Shown here: positions 8,643-17,822 of the stretch, piece by piece
Position numbering within the stretch: position 1 is the first letter of the stretch
How the letters are laid out: each line of letters starts with the position of its first letter
Source: Silvibacterium acidisoli
GTDB taxonomy: Bacteria; Acidobacteriota; Terriglobia; Terriglobales; Acidobacteriaceae
Assembly (NCBI GenBank): GCA_022870745.1
Contig: CP085323.1
Coordinates: forward strand, 1,302,001 to 1,366,000
Direction of reading: 5' to 3'
Length of the DNA: 64,000 nucleotides
Notes under the pieces: generated by a model
What the model saw: only the letters and a program-made list of their open reading frames with translations
Told to the model about the DNA's origin: nothing
Database searches by the model: none
Position numbers and translations under genes: made by a program

Positions 8643-9578
8643 ATGGCTACTGCAGAAACACAGCAACTCGATGAAATCATCGTCAGCAGCCGTCGCAGGC
8701 TGCTGACTCTCGGTGGAACAGCCCTTGCGGGTCTGGCGGTCGCAGGCGCAACGAAGGCCTTTGCACAATCAACCGTGACCGACGCCGACATCCTCAACTT
8801 CGCCCTCAACCTGGAATACCTGGAAGCGCAGTTCTACTCTTACGCGACCACCGGTGCCGGCATCGATGCAAATGGCGGCGTGATCACCAGCGGCTCGGGA
8901 ACAGCAGGCGGAACTGTCACCATCAAGTCCAACGCGAAGGTTCCCTTCACTAACCCAACCATCATGTCGTATGCAATGGAAGTCGCGGCCGAAGAAGCCA
9001 AGCACGTCAAGTTTCTTCAGACGGCGCTGGGTTCGGCTTCTGTAGCGATGCCCAACATCGACCTGATGAACAGCTTCAACGGCTTGGCATCGTATGCTGG
9101 ACTCGGATCGAGCTTCGATCCCTTCGCCAGCGATGTGAACTTCCTGCTCGGCTCGTTCATCTTCGAAGATGTGGGTGTAACGGCTTACCAGGGAGCTGCT
9201 CCGCTGCTCATGAATGCCACCTACCTCGATGCGGCAGCAGGCATCATGGCGACGGAGGCGTACCACGCAGGCATGATTCGTACAACGCTGTACGGACTGG
9301 ACGCAGCGACCCCGTCAGCAGGCATCAACAAAACCGCGAGCGCGATCGCCGCTGCTCGCGCAAAACTCGACGGAACCGGCAACGACGACATCGGACTGGG
9401 CACGGTCAACGTGACCCTGAACGGCGCAGCATCGGGCATGGCCTCCACACTCGTCGATGCAGACAGCAACAGCATGACCTTCTCCCGTTCGACGACGCAG
9501 GTGCTTGCGATCGTATATGCGGGTGGAACTGGCAAGGGTGGTTTCTATCCTGCTGGAATGAACGGCACTATCAAGTAG
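8643..9578 (+). CDS. Tat-exported ferritin-like protein, paralogue of upstream gene
   Basis: A 311-residue protein with a twin-arginine signal (SSRRRLLTLGG) and a cleavage site at AFAQS, giving a soluble periplasmic product rather than a lipoprotein. The mature part starts TDADILNFALNLEYLEAQFY and continues with EEAKHVKFL, so it is a clear tandem duplicate of the preceding gene with the same putative di-metal residues. Both end in a similar QVL.IVYA.....GGFFP/YP segment. The two genes form an operon closed by a terminator. Function is unknown; one anchored and one free copy of the same fold suggests a two-location system. Confidence 0.85.
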   Translation: MATAETQQLDEIIVSSRRRLLTLGGTALAGLAVAGATKAFAQSTVTDADILNFALNLEYLEAQFYSYATTGAGIDANGGVITSGSGTAGGTVTIKSNAKVPFTNPTIMSYAMEVAAEEAKHVKFLQTALGSASVAMPNIDLMNSFNGLASYAGLGSSFDPFASDVNFLLGSFIFEDVGVTAYQGAAPLLMNATYLDAAAGIMATEAYHAGMIRTTLYGLDAATPSAGINKTASAIAAARAKLDGTGNDDIGLGTVNVTLNGAASGMASTLVDADSNSMTFSRSTTQVLAIVYAGGTGKGGFYPAGMNGTIK

Positions 9579-9596
9579 TAACGGCAAATCCATGGA

Positions 9597-9632
9597 AGGC
9601 CCATCCTCGGCCAGAGGATGGGCCTATTTTTA
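9597..9632 (+). terminator. Intrinsic terminator after ferritin-like pair
   Basis: A perfect 11-bp stem (9598-9608 with 9614-9624) with loop GGCCA is followed by TATTTTTATT. Only the forward direction has a T tract. Confidence 0.9.
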
Positions 9633-9702
9633 TTCCATAGCCGCCAATTGCGACATCATGCCCCCGCAGTTCAAGCAACACGCTGCAAAAGGCGCCGCGC
9701 CT

Positions 9703-11328
9703 TTATTCGTCGTGATGTTTCTTCTTCTTTCCGCCACCGGAGCTTTCTCCACCAGTGCCGCTGCTGCCATTTCCAGTATCGGAGACAGGACTTGCCAGGG
9801 CGGAAATCACCGAGCTGCCGATCGGCGAGCCGAGGCCCGTGCACGCGTCCCATCCGGGGCCTGCGGAGAAGGATCCATTACTGCCTTGCGTAATGTCGTG
9901 AAAGGCCTTGGTGTTGGCATAGAGCGTGGGGTTTACAAAGCCCGCGGCTTTACCGTTCTGTTGATTCGCGAGCGCGATCAGCGCAGCCCAAAGCGGTGCA
10001 ACCGCACTGGTGCCGCCGACTACTTCCGATTGTCCATCGACATAGATGTTGTAACCAGTGGTCGGTGAAGCATCGCCGGCAACATCAGGAACACCACGGC
10101 CTCCGGAGCTTGAAGACGCCGCGGGAACCCCGATGTTCTGCTGCCAGCTGGGCAAATCAAACGACACGCTGACTCCGCCGCCGGTTGCGCCACCCTGGGC
10201 GCCATCGTTCCAGACGGTTTCGCTGGAAATCCTGCTGCCGCTGCCTTCGAGCTTGGTGCCGCCGCAGGCAAGCACGTGCGGGCTCGATGCGGGAAAGTCG
10301 ACATTGTTTCCGCTGCCGCCATCGCTCGATCCGCTGTCTCCTGCGGCAACTGTGATCGTGACTCCAAGAGCACCCGCAGACTGGCAGGCATTATCGATGG
10401 CCGTGAGAGAAGACTGCGACCACGAAGACTCCGGGCCGCCCCAGCTGATGGAGATGACGGACGGATTGTTCGCCGTGTCATGCACCGCGGTGGTGATGGC
10501 ATCGAGAAAGCCCGCGTCGGTGTTAGTGGTGAAGTAGACCGCGATCTTCGCGCCGGGAGCGATCGAGCCTGCGACCTGAATATCCAGCGCGACTTCGCCG
10601 TCGGCTCCATCGGGATTCGAAGGCGTATTCGTGCCGCCATCGACTGAGACGGAGACAACCGTCGGCGCGGTGATGCCGAGCCCTGAGAAGTATTTTGAAA
10701 TATCGCTCGAGTTATAGCCACCGCCTAACTCGATGATGCCTATGGTCTGCCCCGAACCATTCACACTGGTCGGAAAATCATAGAGCGCCGCAACCTGCGG
10801 AGGATTGAAGCTTGTAGTTCCCGCGGCGTGCGGAGCGATCTGGCCGCGCCTCCGAATATGCGGCTTCGCGATCGGTCGCGCATCGAGGCCGAGCACCGCT
10901 TCAATGCGAACCGCATGTTCTTCGGGAACACTAATCTCGCCCGTGAACCCATGGAAGGTCTTGCCGTCACGTTCGAAGCAGCGCAACTTCACTCCAAAGG
11001 CTTCGCTCATTGCCTGTGCGGTCCCGCGCATCACCATGGTGCGGCGCGCAAGGCTGGAGGCATTTTCATCGACCGAGAGATTATGCTGGTGCGCGAACTG
11101 GCGCAGCGCTTCAAAGTCAGCCGGATCGGCTGCGTAATTCTCAAGGAACTCTTCGTGAGAGAGATGGCGGCCACCCAGGGCCTTCAGATCGAGAGGCTTC
11201 TTGCGTCGCACGATGACGGAAACAGAAATGATCTGCTGCGGAGCAAATTCGCCGGTGTCGGCTGCATTGGCTGGAGCTTTTATAAGGCTGCGAGGGAGAA
11301 CGACGCGCTTTCCGGAAGGGTTGATCAT
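9703..11328 (-). CDS. Kumamolisin-like serine-carboxyl peptidase (S53), with propeptide
   Basis: A 541-residue sedolisin, very close in layout to kumamolisin. The inhibitory propeptide domain spans about residues 33-165. The catalytic domain starts near 172. The triad is E245/D249 (DGEVALD) and S441 (GGTSAVAP), with the oxyanion Asp331 in AGDSGSSDG. The calcium site lies in FHDIT...GWDACTGLGSPIG. These enzymes are acid-active proteases, fitting an acidophilic soil organism. As in kumamolisin there is no classical signal peptide. The C-terminus carries an unusual Gly/Ser-rich tail ending KKKKHHDE. Confidence 0.93.
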   Translation of the reverse strand: MINPSGKRVVLPRSLIKAPANAADTGEFAPQQIISVSVIVRRKKPLDLKALGGRHLSHEEFLENYAADPADFEALRQFAHQHNLSVDENASSLARRTMVMRGTAQAMSEAFGVKLRCFERDGKTFHGFTGEISVPEEHAVRIEAVLGLDARPIAKPHIRRRGQIAPHAAGTTSFNPPQVAALYDFPTSVNGSGQTIGIIELGGGYNSSDISKYFSGLGITAPTVVSVSVDGGTNTPSNPDGADGEVALDIQVAGSIAPGAKIAVYFTTNTDAGFLDAITTAVHDTANNPSVISISWGGPESSWSQSSLTAIDNACQSAGALGVTITVAAGDSGSSDGGSGNNVDFPASSPHVLACGGTKLEGSGSRISSETVWNDGAQGGATGGGVSVSFDLPSWQQNIGVPAASSSSGGRGVPDVAGDASPTTGYNIYVDGQSEVVGGTSAVAPLWAALIALANQQNGKAAGFVNPTLYANTKAFHDITQGSNGSFSAGPGWDACTGLGSPIGSSVISALASPVSDTGNGSSGTGGESSGGGKKKKHHDE

Positions 11329-11892
11329 GAACAGGTATCCTCGTGGTTTCTAGGATGCAGCCGGGCGGCTGCCGCTAAAAAGCTTGTCAGTCGCTCGCGA
11401 GAATAGCACTGCTCGAAGTATTTTGGGCAACAGGAAAGAGAATGCGCGAAAAATCTTCCGCGAAAGGGGCTGCTGCGCGAGTCTGAACTAGAAGACTTCG
11501 CGGTGAAAGAGGTCGTCCTTCTCTTCACACGGTGAGCAGACACAGCTGACTGCACAACCGATCAGCACCGCAATGCCGACTGTCACCAGAACTGCCGGCA
11601 AATAATTGCTCAGCTTTTCCAGGTGATACAGCACATCGTGCATTCTGGTGAACCACATATAAGGAGTACCGCTCCAATGACTAAGACTGCTGAAACCCGC
11701 ATAAGGTTTACTGCATCGCGCTAATCAGGGGGATGGATTCATCATCTCACCCGTTTCCTCGAACGGGAAGCTTTCTTTATTGCTAAAGGTGACTTCCGTT
11801 TTAGTTTTGCTTTCATTTTCTGTTGACATTAGGGCCTGAAATAGCCGGTTCGCCAATCTTGAATAAAAGCGAAAATAAGGCGAAAATAGAGC
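11329..11892. other. Gap between peptidase and polymerase genes
   Basis: Apart from the small reverse-strand gene at 11488-11658, I see no convincing coding sequence. A 15-codon ATG reading frame at 11677 follows an AAGGAG but is too short to claim. The last 30 bases contain a short tandem repeat just before the polymerase start. Confidence 0.4.
11488..11658 (-). CDS. Small single-pass membrane protein, Cys-rich
   Basis: An ATG at 11658-11656 opens a 56-residue frame; a second ATG at 11643 would give 51 residues. The product has an amphipathic start, one strongly hydrophobic segment (LPAVLVTVGIAVLIGCA) and then a cysteine cluster (CAVSCVCSPC) before an acidic end. That pattern is protein-like and not what a random frame gives. 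No strong ribosome-binding site is seen for either start, so the start is uncertain. No known family is recognised. It lies downstream of nothing on its strand and is followed by the S53 peptidase promoter region on the same strand. Confidence 0.5.
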   Translation of the reverse strand: MWFTRMHDVLYHLEKLSNYLPAVLVTVGIAVLIGCAVSCVCSPCEEKDDLFHREVF

Positions 11893-13194
11893 GTGGTCAC
11901 GAATTCCCAGTCCGGAGTCGGCCAGCCCCTCATTCGCTGGCTCTTCCTTGACCTCAACTCCTACTTCGCGTCCGTCGAGCAAGAGCTTCGTCCGGAACTG
12001 CGGAACCGTCCCGTCGCCGTCGTTCCGGTCATGGCCGATACCACCTGCGCTATCGCCGCCAGCTATGAAGCAAAGGCCTTTGGCGTCCGCACCGGCACCC
12101 AGGTAGGTGAAGCCAAGCGCATGTGCCCCGGACTCGTGCTGGTGGAAGCGCGCCACGAGCTTTACGTCGAGTACCACAACCGCATCATCGAAGCCGTGGA
12201 AAAATGCGTTCCCATATCTGCTGTTATGTCTATCGACGAAATGGCGGCAAGCTTGATGGGTCGCGAGCAGCCGCTGATGACCGCCCTGAAGCTGGCTCGC
12301 GAGGTAAAGGAGTCGATCCGCACTCACGCGGGCTCGACGCTGCGCTGCTCGGTCGGTCTTGCTCCGAACCGCTATCTTGCAAAGATCGCTTCTGATATGG
12401 AAAAGCCGGACGGCCTGATTGCGTTGACGCCGGATATTCTTCACGCCTCCCTGAGCCGCCTGGAGCTGCGCGATCTGCCCGGTGTCGGTGCGCGCATGGA
12501 GAAGCGCCTGCACTCGGCGGGCATCCGCACCATGCCGGAGTTACTCGCTCTCGACCGTGCGCGGATGAATGATGCGTGGGGCGGCATCGGCGGCGAAAAG
12601 CTCTGGCACTGGCTGCGTGGCGAAGACTTCAACGATCCCCAGCTCGAGCATCAGAAATCGATCAGCCAGAGCCACGTGCTTTCTCCCGAATTGCGTACGC
12701 CCGACGGCAGCTACGCGGTCGCGCACAAGCTGCTTCATAAGGCTGCCATGCGCCTGCGCGCGGCGAAGCTCTGGACGACACATATCTCGGTCACTATCAA
12801 GTTTGTCGTGCCGAAGAACGAAGCAAATAAGCGGCATTTATCAGGCATTCCGCAAGCAGCATGGTCGCAGGGGATGAGCGTCATCGAATGCCAGGACAGC
12901 CAGACGCTGGTCGAAGCATTCACGAAGCTCTGGAACATGCGTCCCAAGGGATCGGATTATCAGAAGCCGTTCTACGTCGGTGTCTGGCTGGGGAATCTGG
13001 TGCCCGACCAGCTTCACACCCTCAGCCTTTTCTCTTCGCTCGAAACGGAAACGCGGCGCACGCGGCTTTCGTCCACGATGGACACGCTCAACCAGAAGTA
13101 CGGCCTCAATACGCTGATGCCTGCCAGCATGCTGCTGGCGAAGGCGGCAGCTCCGACCCGCATTGCCTTCACAAATATCCCCGACCTTTTCTGA
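11893..13194 (+). CDS. Y-family DNA polymerase (DinB/Pol IV-like)
   Basis: A 433-residue translesion polymerase. The catalytic acidic residues are intact: D20 in LFLDLNSYFASVEQ, and D115-E116 in SIDEM. The steric-gate aromatic is F25. The fingers motif SYEAKAFGVRTG and the helix-hairpin-helix DLPGVGARMEKRL are present, with a little-finger domain to about residue 410. The second acidic residue of the usual D.D start is Asn22, and SIDE is followed by MAA rather than the typical .FLD. The start is GTG. It is therefore a divergent but probably active DinB-type enzyme, not an inactive ImuB. It would bypass lesions under stress. Confidence 0.85.
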   Translation: MVTNSQSGVGQPLIRWLFLDLNSYFASVEQELRPELRNRPVAVVPVMADTTCAIAASYEAKAFGVRTGTQVGEAKRMCPGLVLVEARHELYVEYHNRIIEAVEKCVPISAVMSIDEMAASLMGREQPLMTALKLAREVKESIRTHAGSTLRCSVGLAPNRYLAKIASDMEKPDGLIALTPDILHASLSRLELRDLPGVGARMEKRLHSAGIRTMPELLALDRARMNDAWGGIGGEKLWHWLRGEDFNDPQLEHQKSISQSHVLSPELRTPDGSYAVAHKLLHKAAMRLRAAKLWTTHISVTIKFVVPKNEANKRHLSGIPQAAWSQGMSVIECQDSQTLVEAFTKLWNMRPKGSDYQKPFYVGVWLGNLVPDQLHTLSLFSSLETETRRTRLSSTMDTLNQKYGLNTLMPASMLLAKAAAPTRIAFTNIPDLF

Positions 13195-13227
13195 ATCCGG
13201 CCTTCGCCTCGGCATAATGGACGCAGC

Positions 13228-14145
13228 GTGTTTCCTCTTGCTCTCAAGCACAATCGCAGCCGAAGCTATCGTGGCCGGCTGGCTCCGTCGCCGACCGGCC
13301 TATTGCACATGGGCCATGCGCGAACCTTTCTAACGGCCTACGCCCGTGCGCGTGACGCCCACGGCGTACTGGTGTTGCGTAACGAGGATCTCGACCAGCA
13401 GCGGGCAAAGCCGGAATTCGTCCACGCGATGATCGAGGACCTGGAGTGGCTCGGCATTCGCTGGCAGGAGGGTGAAGGACTCGGCGGACGCTATCGCCCC
13501 TACACGCAAAGCAAGAGACATGACTTCTATCGCGCCGCCTGGCAGCGCCTGCGCGATGATGGGTTCATCTATGCCTGCAAGTGTTCGCGCAAGGAGCTGG
13601 CGCGGGCTGCGAGCGCTCCGCACGAGAGTGAGGAAGAGGAGCCTATCTATCCGGGAACCTGCCGCCCTCTGCCCGTTCTGCGTGTGATTCCGGGCGCGGA
13701 CACGCCACGCGAGATTACGAAACCTGAGGGCGTGAACTGGCGCTTCCAGGTGCCGCACAATGAACCGGTCGAGTTCGTCGATCGCCACTTCGGACGCCAG
13801 CGTTTTGTCGCGGGACGCGACTTCGGCGACTTCCTTGTATGGCGCAAAGATAACGTTCCCTCGTACCAGCTGGCCTGCGTGGTCGACGATGCTGCGATGG
13901 AGATTACTGAGGTCGTCCGCGGTGCGGACCTGTTGATGTCGACCGCCCGGCAAATCCTGCTCTATCGAGCACTTGGGCTGGAACAACCGGCGTTCTATCA
14001 CTGCCCACTAGTGACCGACGCGACCGGCCAACGCCTCGCGAAACGGCACGATGCCCTTTCGATTCGCAGCCTGCGCGAGAGCGGACGGCAGCTCGGCGAC
14101 CTGCAGTTGATGCTGAACGGACTGCCTCCCGAACTTGCGCTCTGA
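13228..14145 (+). CDS. gluQ: Glutamyl-Q tRNA(Asp) synthetase
   Basis: A 305-residue truncated glutamyl-tRNA synthetase paralogue that attaches glutamate to queuosine in tRNA(Asp). The class I motif is APSPTGLLHMGH (19-30) and the KMSKS equivalent is RLAKR near 270. Zinc-site cysteines occur in CKCSRKEL and GTCR. The anticodon-binding domain of true GltX is missing, which defines the family. It starts at GTG. It lies 33 bases after the polymerase gene, so co-transcription is possible. Confidence 0.92.
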   Translation: MFPLALKHNRSRSYRGRLAPSPTGLLHMGHARTFLTAYARARDAHGVLVLRNEDLDQQRAKPEFVHAMIEDLEWLGIRWQEGEGLGGRYRPYTQSKRHDFYRAAWQRLRDDGFIYACKCSRKELARAASAPHESEEEEPIYPGTCRPLPVLRVIPGADTPREITKPEGVNWRFQVPHNEPVEFVDRHFGRQRFVAGRDFGDFLVWRKDNVPSYQLACVVDDAAMEITEVVRGADLLMSTARQILLYRALGLEQPAFYHCPLVTDATGQRLAKRHDALSIRSLRESGRQLGDLQLMLNGLPPELAL

Positions 14146-14501
14146 TCCAAAGGCAAGCCGAAAGCTCTCGCCTGCCGACCCAAAGCCGTGGTATGCTCGG
14201 CACAACCCAACAGAATGCGCATTCACATGGCCAACCCGGAGCCCTGCTTCAGCCGCAAGTGCTGGAACGGTGCCTTCGTTCGCGCCATTGCCCCGCGCAA
14301 GCATCTGCGCGTGCTGCCTACCCGCACGCGACCTAGCCTCTTCGGCAGCGACTAGTCACCGCTGTCCGCCGATGCCTCGCCTGCCCTCAGGGCGGCGATA
14401 CCCCCAACGCATCCGGTGCAAGAAGAAGACTCTCTCAAAAGCCATTATTCCCGCCGAAGCATCGGTGAAGACCCAGGCCCCAGTCCATGAAGGAGAGAAC
14501 C
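14146..14501. other. Gap before the aminotransferase, no supported gene
   Basis: About 350 bases without a convincing gene. A 46-codon ATG frame at 14215-14355 exists, rich in Arg and Pro, with no ribosome-binding site; I do not call it. The distal part contains the GGAGAG ribosome-binding site of the aminotransferase. Confidence 0.4.
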
Positions 14502-15908
<1,407 letters not shown>

Positions 15909-16006
15909 CAGTCGATACGCAGAGCTGGCATAAAAGATATTTTGTGCGAGATCTGCGAGCGTCAAACATGCGCAGTTCATGTCAGCGAACGCTTTGTTAT
16001 ACGCGC

Positions 16007-16134
16007 TTTGTATCAGGGCCCGGCTTTAGCCGGGCCTTTTTATTGTCGGGAAGATGGGGCTTCAGCCCTGTCGCAGTGGCTAAAGCCACGTTGGAGTCAG
16101 GATCGGCACGACTGAAGTCGTGCCCTGATACAAA
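16007..16134. repeat. 128-bp palindromic element with 13-bp terminal inverted repeats
   Basis: The ends TTTGTATCAGGGC (16007-16019) and GCCCTGATACAAA (16122-16134) are perfect inverted repeats. Between and overlapping them are four small hairpins with tetraloops TTTA, TTCA, TAAA and TGAA (at 16017-16036, 16057-16068, 16076-16089 and 16105-16124). The first is followed by TTTTTATT and could also terminate the aminotransferase transcript. No reading frame fits inside. It resembles REP/REPIN or MITE-type non-autonomous repeats. Confidence 0.8.
16017..16042 (+). terminator. Probable intrinsic terminator inside the palindromic element
   Basis: An 8-bp stem GGCCCGGC/GCCGGGCC with loop TTTA is followed by TTTTTATTG. 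It lies about 110 bases after the aminotransferase stop. Confidence 0.6.
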
Positions 16135-16167
16135 ACACTTCATTAAGAGAGCATCAGGATTTATACC

Positions 16168-16335
16168 CTAACGCCGCGCCTGATTGCGAAAGAACATTCC
16201 CGCGGCAAGAAACAGCGCAGAGATAGCGGCCGCGACCAGTCCACTTGCCAGCGCGTGATGGTGCAGGCTCAGCAAGGCATCGAGAAACCAGGCTCCCGCG
16301 CCCACGAACCAGATCCAGTTGAAGTTCTTTGCCAC
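16168..16335 (-). CDS. Small two-helix membrane protein
   Basis: A reverse-strand frame from GTG 16335 to TAG 16168 gives 55 residues: a short basic start, a first hydrophobic helix (WIWFVGAGAWFLDALLSL), a His-rich turn, a second helix (GLVAAAISALFLAAGMFF) and a basic end NQARR. Two clean transmembrane helices with positive-inside flanks make it very likely real. No canonical ATG is available and no strong ribosome-binding site is seen, so the start could be slightly different. It lies directly downstream of the RlmI-like gene on the same strand (56-base gap), so it may be in its transcript. No family is recognised. Confidence 0.6.
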   Translation of the reverse strand: MAKNFNWIWFVGAGAWFLDALLSLHHHALASGLVAAAISALFLAAGMFFRNQARR

Positions 16336-16390
16336 AGGTATTTGAGATGCGGCAGCAACCCGCAGGATGCTGCCGGGCCATTCTACCCGT

Positions 16391-17716
16391 CTAGTCGACT
16401 TTGAGGATCAGGCACTTCAAATACTCTGTCTCCGGAATCGTAATCACCACCGGGTGATCGGCCGCCGCGCCACGGCGTTCGAGCAGGCGCACCCGCCGTC
16501 CCGCGTCGCCGGCAGCAGCGGCGACGACATCGGAGAAATCCGCCAGTGAAACATGATGAGAGCAGGAGCAGGTCACGAGAATGCCGCCGGGGCGCAGCAT
16601 CTTCATCGCCCGCAGGTTCATTTCCTTATAACCGCGCAACGCGCCTTCGACCGCCCGCTTCGATTTCGCAAATGCAGGGGGATCAAGCACGATGGTGTCG
16701 AATTCCCTGCCGGCTTCGCTCCAGTCGCGGAGCAGGTCGAATGCATTCGCCTCCACCCAATCCACTTCCGCGACGCCGAAGGCTTCGCGGTTGGCTTCCA
16801 GATTCCGCTCCGCGATCTCAAGCGCCGCGCGCGAAACATCGACGCCTGTGACCCGCGAGCAGGACTTCGCCATGTGCAGCGCGAAACCTCCCTGGTAGGT
16901 GCAGACATCCAGCGCTTCGCCGAAGGCGTAGCGGGCGGCTGCGGCATAGTTCTCCCGCTGATCGAGAAACGCGCCGGTCTTCTGCCCTGCACTCGCATCG
17001 TAGTGCAGCTTCAGGCCGTTGAGATGGAACGTAGTCGTGAGCAGCGGATCGGCCGCGTTCTTCGCATACAGCGGAGCGCCGTCGAGTGGCACGTCCAGCT
17101 CTTCGAGCTCACGAATACGCGCATCGGGACGCTCGACGATGGTTTCCGGATCGAGCTCCTGACGGATGATATCGACCACCAGCAGGCGCACCGCGTGGTT
17201 GTCGAGCGCGCGGCTCAGCAGTTGCAACAGCACGAGATCGCCGTATTTATCGATGATGATGCCCGGCAGGCCATCGGCTTCGCTGAAGACGAGCCTGCAG
17301 GAGTCCGTATCCTTCGCGGAAAAAATCTCTTTCCGCTCGCGGATCGCTGCGCGCAGCCGTTCTCGCAGCAGGTCGAGCCACTGCCGGTCGCTTTCGAGTG
17401 CTTCCGTTGAGACCATGCGCAGGGAAATCTCTGACGCTGGGCTGTAAAGAGCGGTTCCCAGCAGGATGCCCCTCTGGTCGACGACCGGCAGCAGCCCCTG
17501 CGGTTCGGAAATCTGCAGCACATCGGATTTGTAGACCCAGACGTGCCCGGCGCGAAGGCGGTCAGCCGCACGGCGCGAGATGACAGCAGCCGGGCCTTCG
17601 ATCTGGATGGACGGAATGGCCTGCGGCCGCGGAGTTCCTGACGGCTTGCGACGCGGCGCAGCCTGTTTCTTACCGGTTTGCTTCTTTTCGTAAGGACTCA
17701 TAACTACCTTGGTCAT
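16391..17716 (-). CDS. rlmI: RlmI-like 23S rRNA (cytosine-C5) methyltransferase
   Basis: A 441-residue enzyme with an N-terminal PUA domain (ISRRAADRLRAGHVWVYKSDV region, about 45-125), a linker domain and a C-terminal Rossmann methyltransferase. Motif I is DVCTYQGGFALHMA, motif IV is VLDPPAFAKSK and the motif VI cysteine is in LVTCSCSHHVS. RlmI methylates C1962 of 23S rRNA in E. coli; the paralogues RlmK/YccW share the plan, so the exact base is inference. The first 40 residues are a basic Lys/Pro/Arg extension. The start is at 17716 or 17701; the latter has AAGG just upstream. Confidence 0.88.
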   Translation of the reverse strand: MTKVVMSPYEKKQTGKKQAAPRRKPSGTPRPQAIPSIQIEGPAAVISRRAADRLRAGHVWVYKSDVLQISEPQGLLPVVDQRGILLGTALYSPASEISLRMVSTEALESDRQWLDLLRERLRAAIRERKEIFSAKDTDSCRLVFSEADGLPGIIIDKYGDLVLLQLLSRALDNHAVRLLVVDIIRQELDPETIVERPDARIRELEELDVPLDGAPLYAKNAADPLLTTTFHLNGLKLHYDASAGQKTGAFLDQRENYAAAARYAFGEALDVCTYQGGFALHMAKSCSRVTGVDVSRAALEIAERNLEANREAFGVAEVDWVEANAFDLLRDWSEAGREFDTIVLDPPAFAKSKRAVEGALRGYKEMNLRAMKMLRPGGILVTCSCSHHVSLADFSDVVAAAAGDAGRRVRLLERRGAAADHPVVITIPETEYLKCLILKVD

Positions 17717-17743
17717 CTTCGCATAAACAGCCGATTAATCCTT

Positions 17744-17820
17744 AGAGGCGGAGGCGCATAGAAATCGTTTGAAAGCAGGGGCGCATTTAAATCTTTAAAA
17801 GCAGAAGCGCATATAATAAG
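17744..17820. repeat. Imperfect 26-27 bp tandem repeat upstream of rel
   Basis: The block GCGCAT recurs at 17754, 17781 and 17807, each preceded by a purine-rich GCAG/GGAG tract and followed by an AAATC.TTTRAAAG stretch in the first two. This is about 2.5 degenerate copies ending right at the rel start codon. It could be an operator array or a slippage product. Confidence 0.6.
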
Positions 17821-17822
17821 AC

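Noticed and set aside
9592-10068. Forward frame of 158 codons antisense to the S53 peptidase
   Set aside because: Starts inside the terminator of the ferritin-like operon and overlaps the peptidase; not protein-like.
14215-14355. 46-codon frame before the aminotransferase
   Set aside because: Arg/Pro-rich, no ribosome-binding site and no hydrophobic or motif pattern; could be a remnant but is not supportable.
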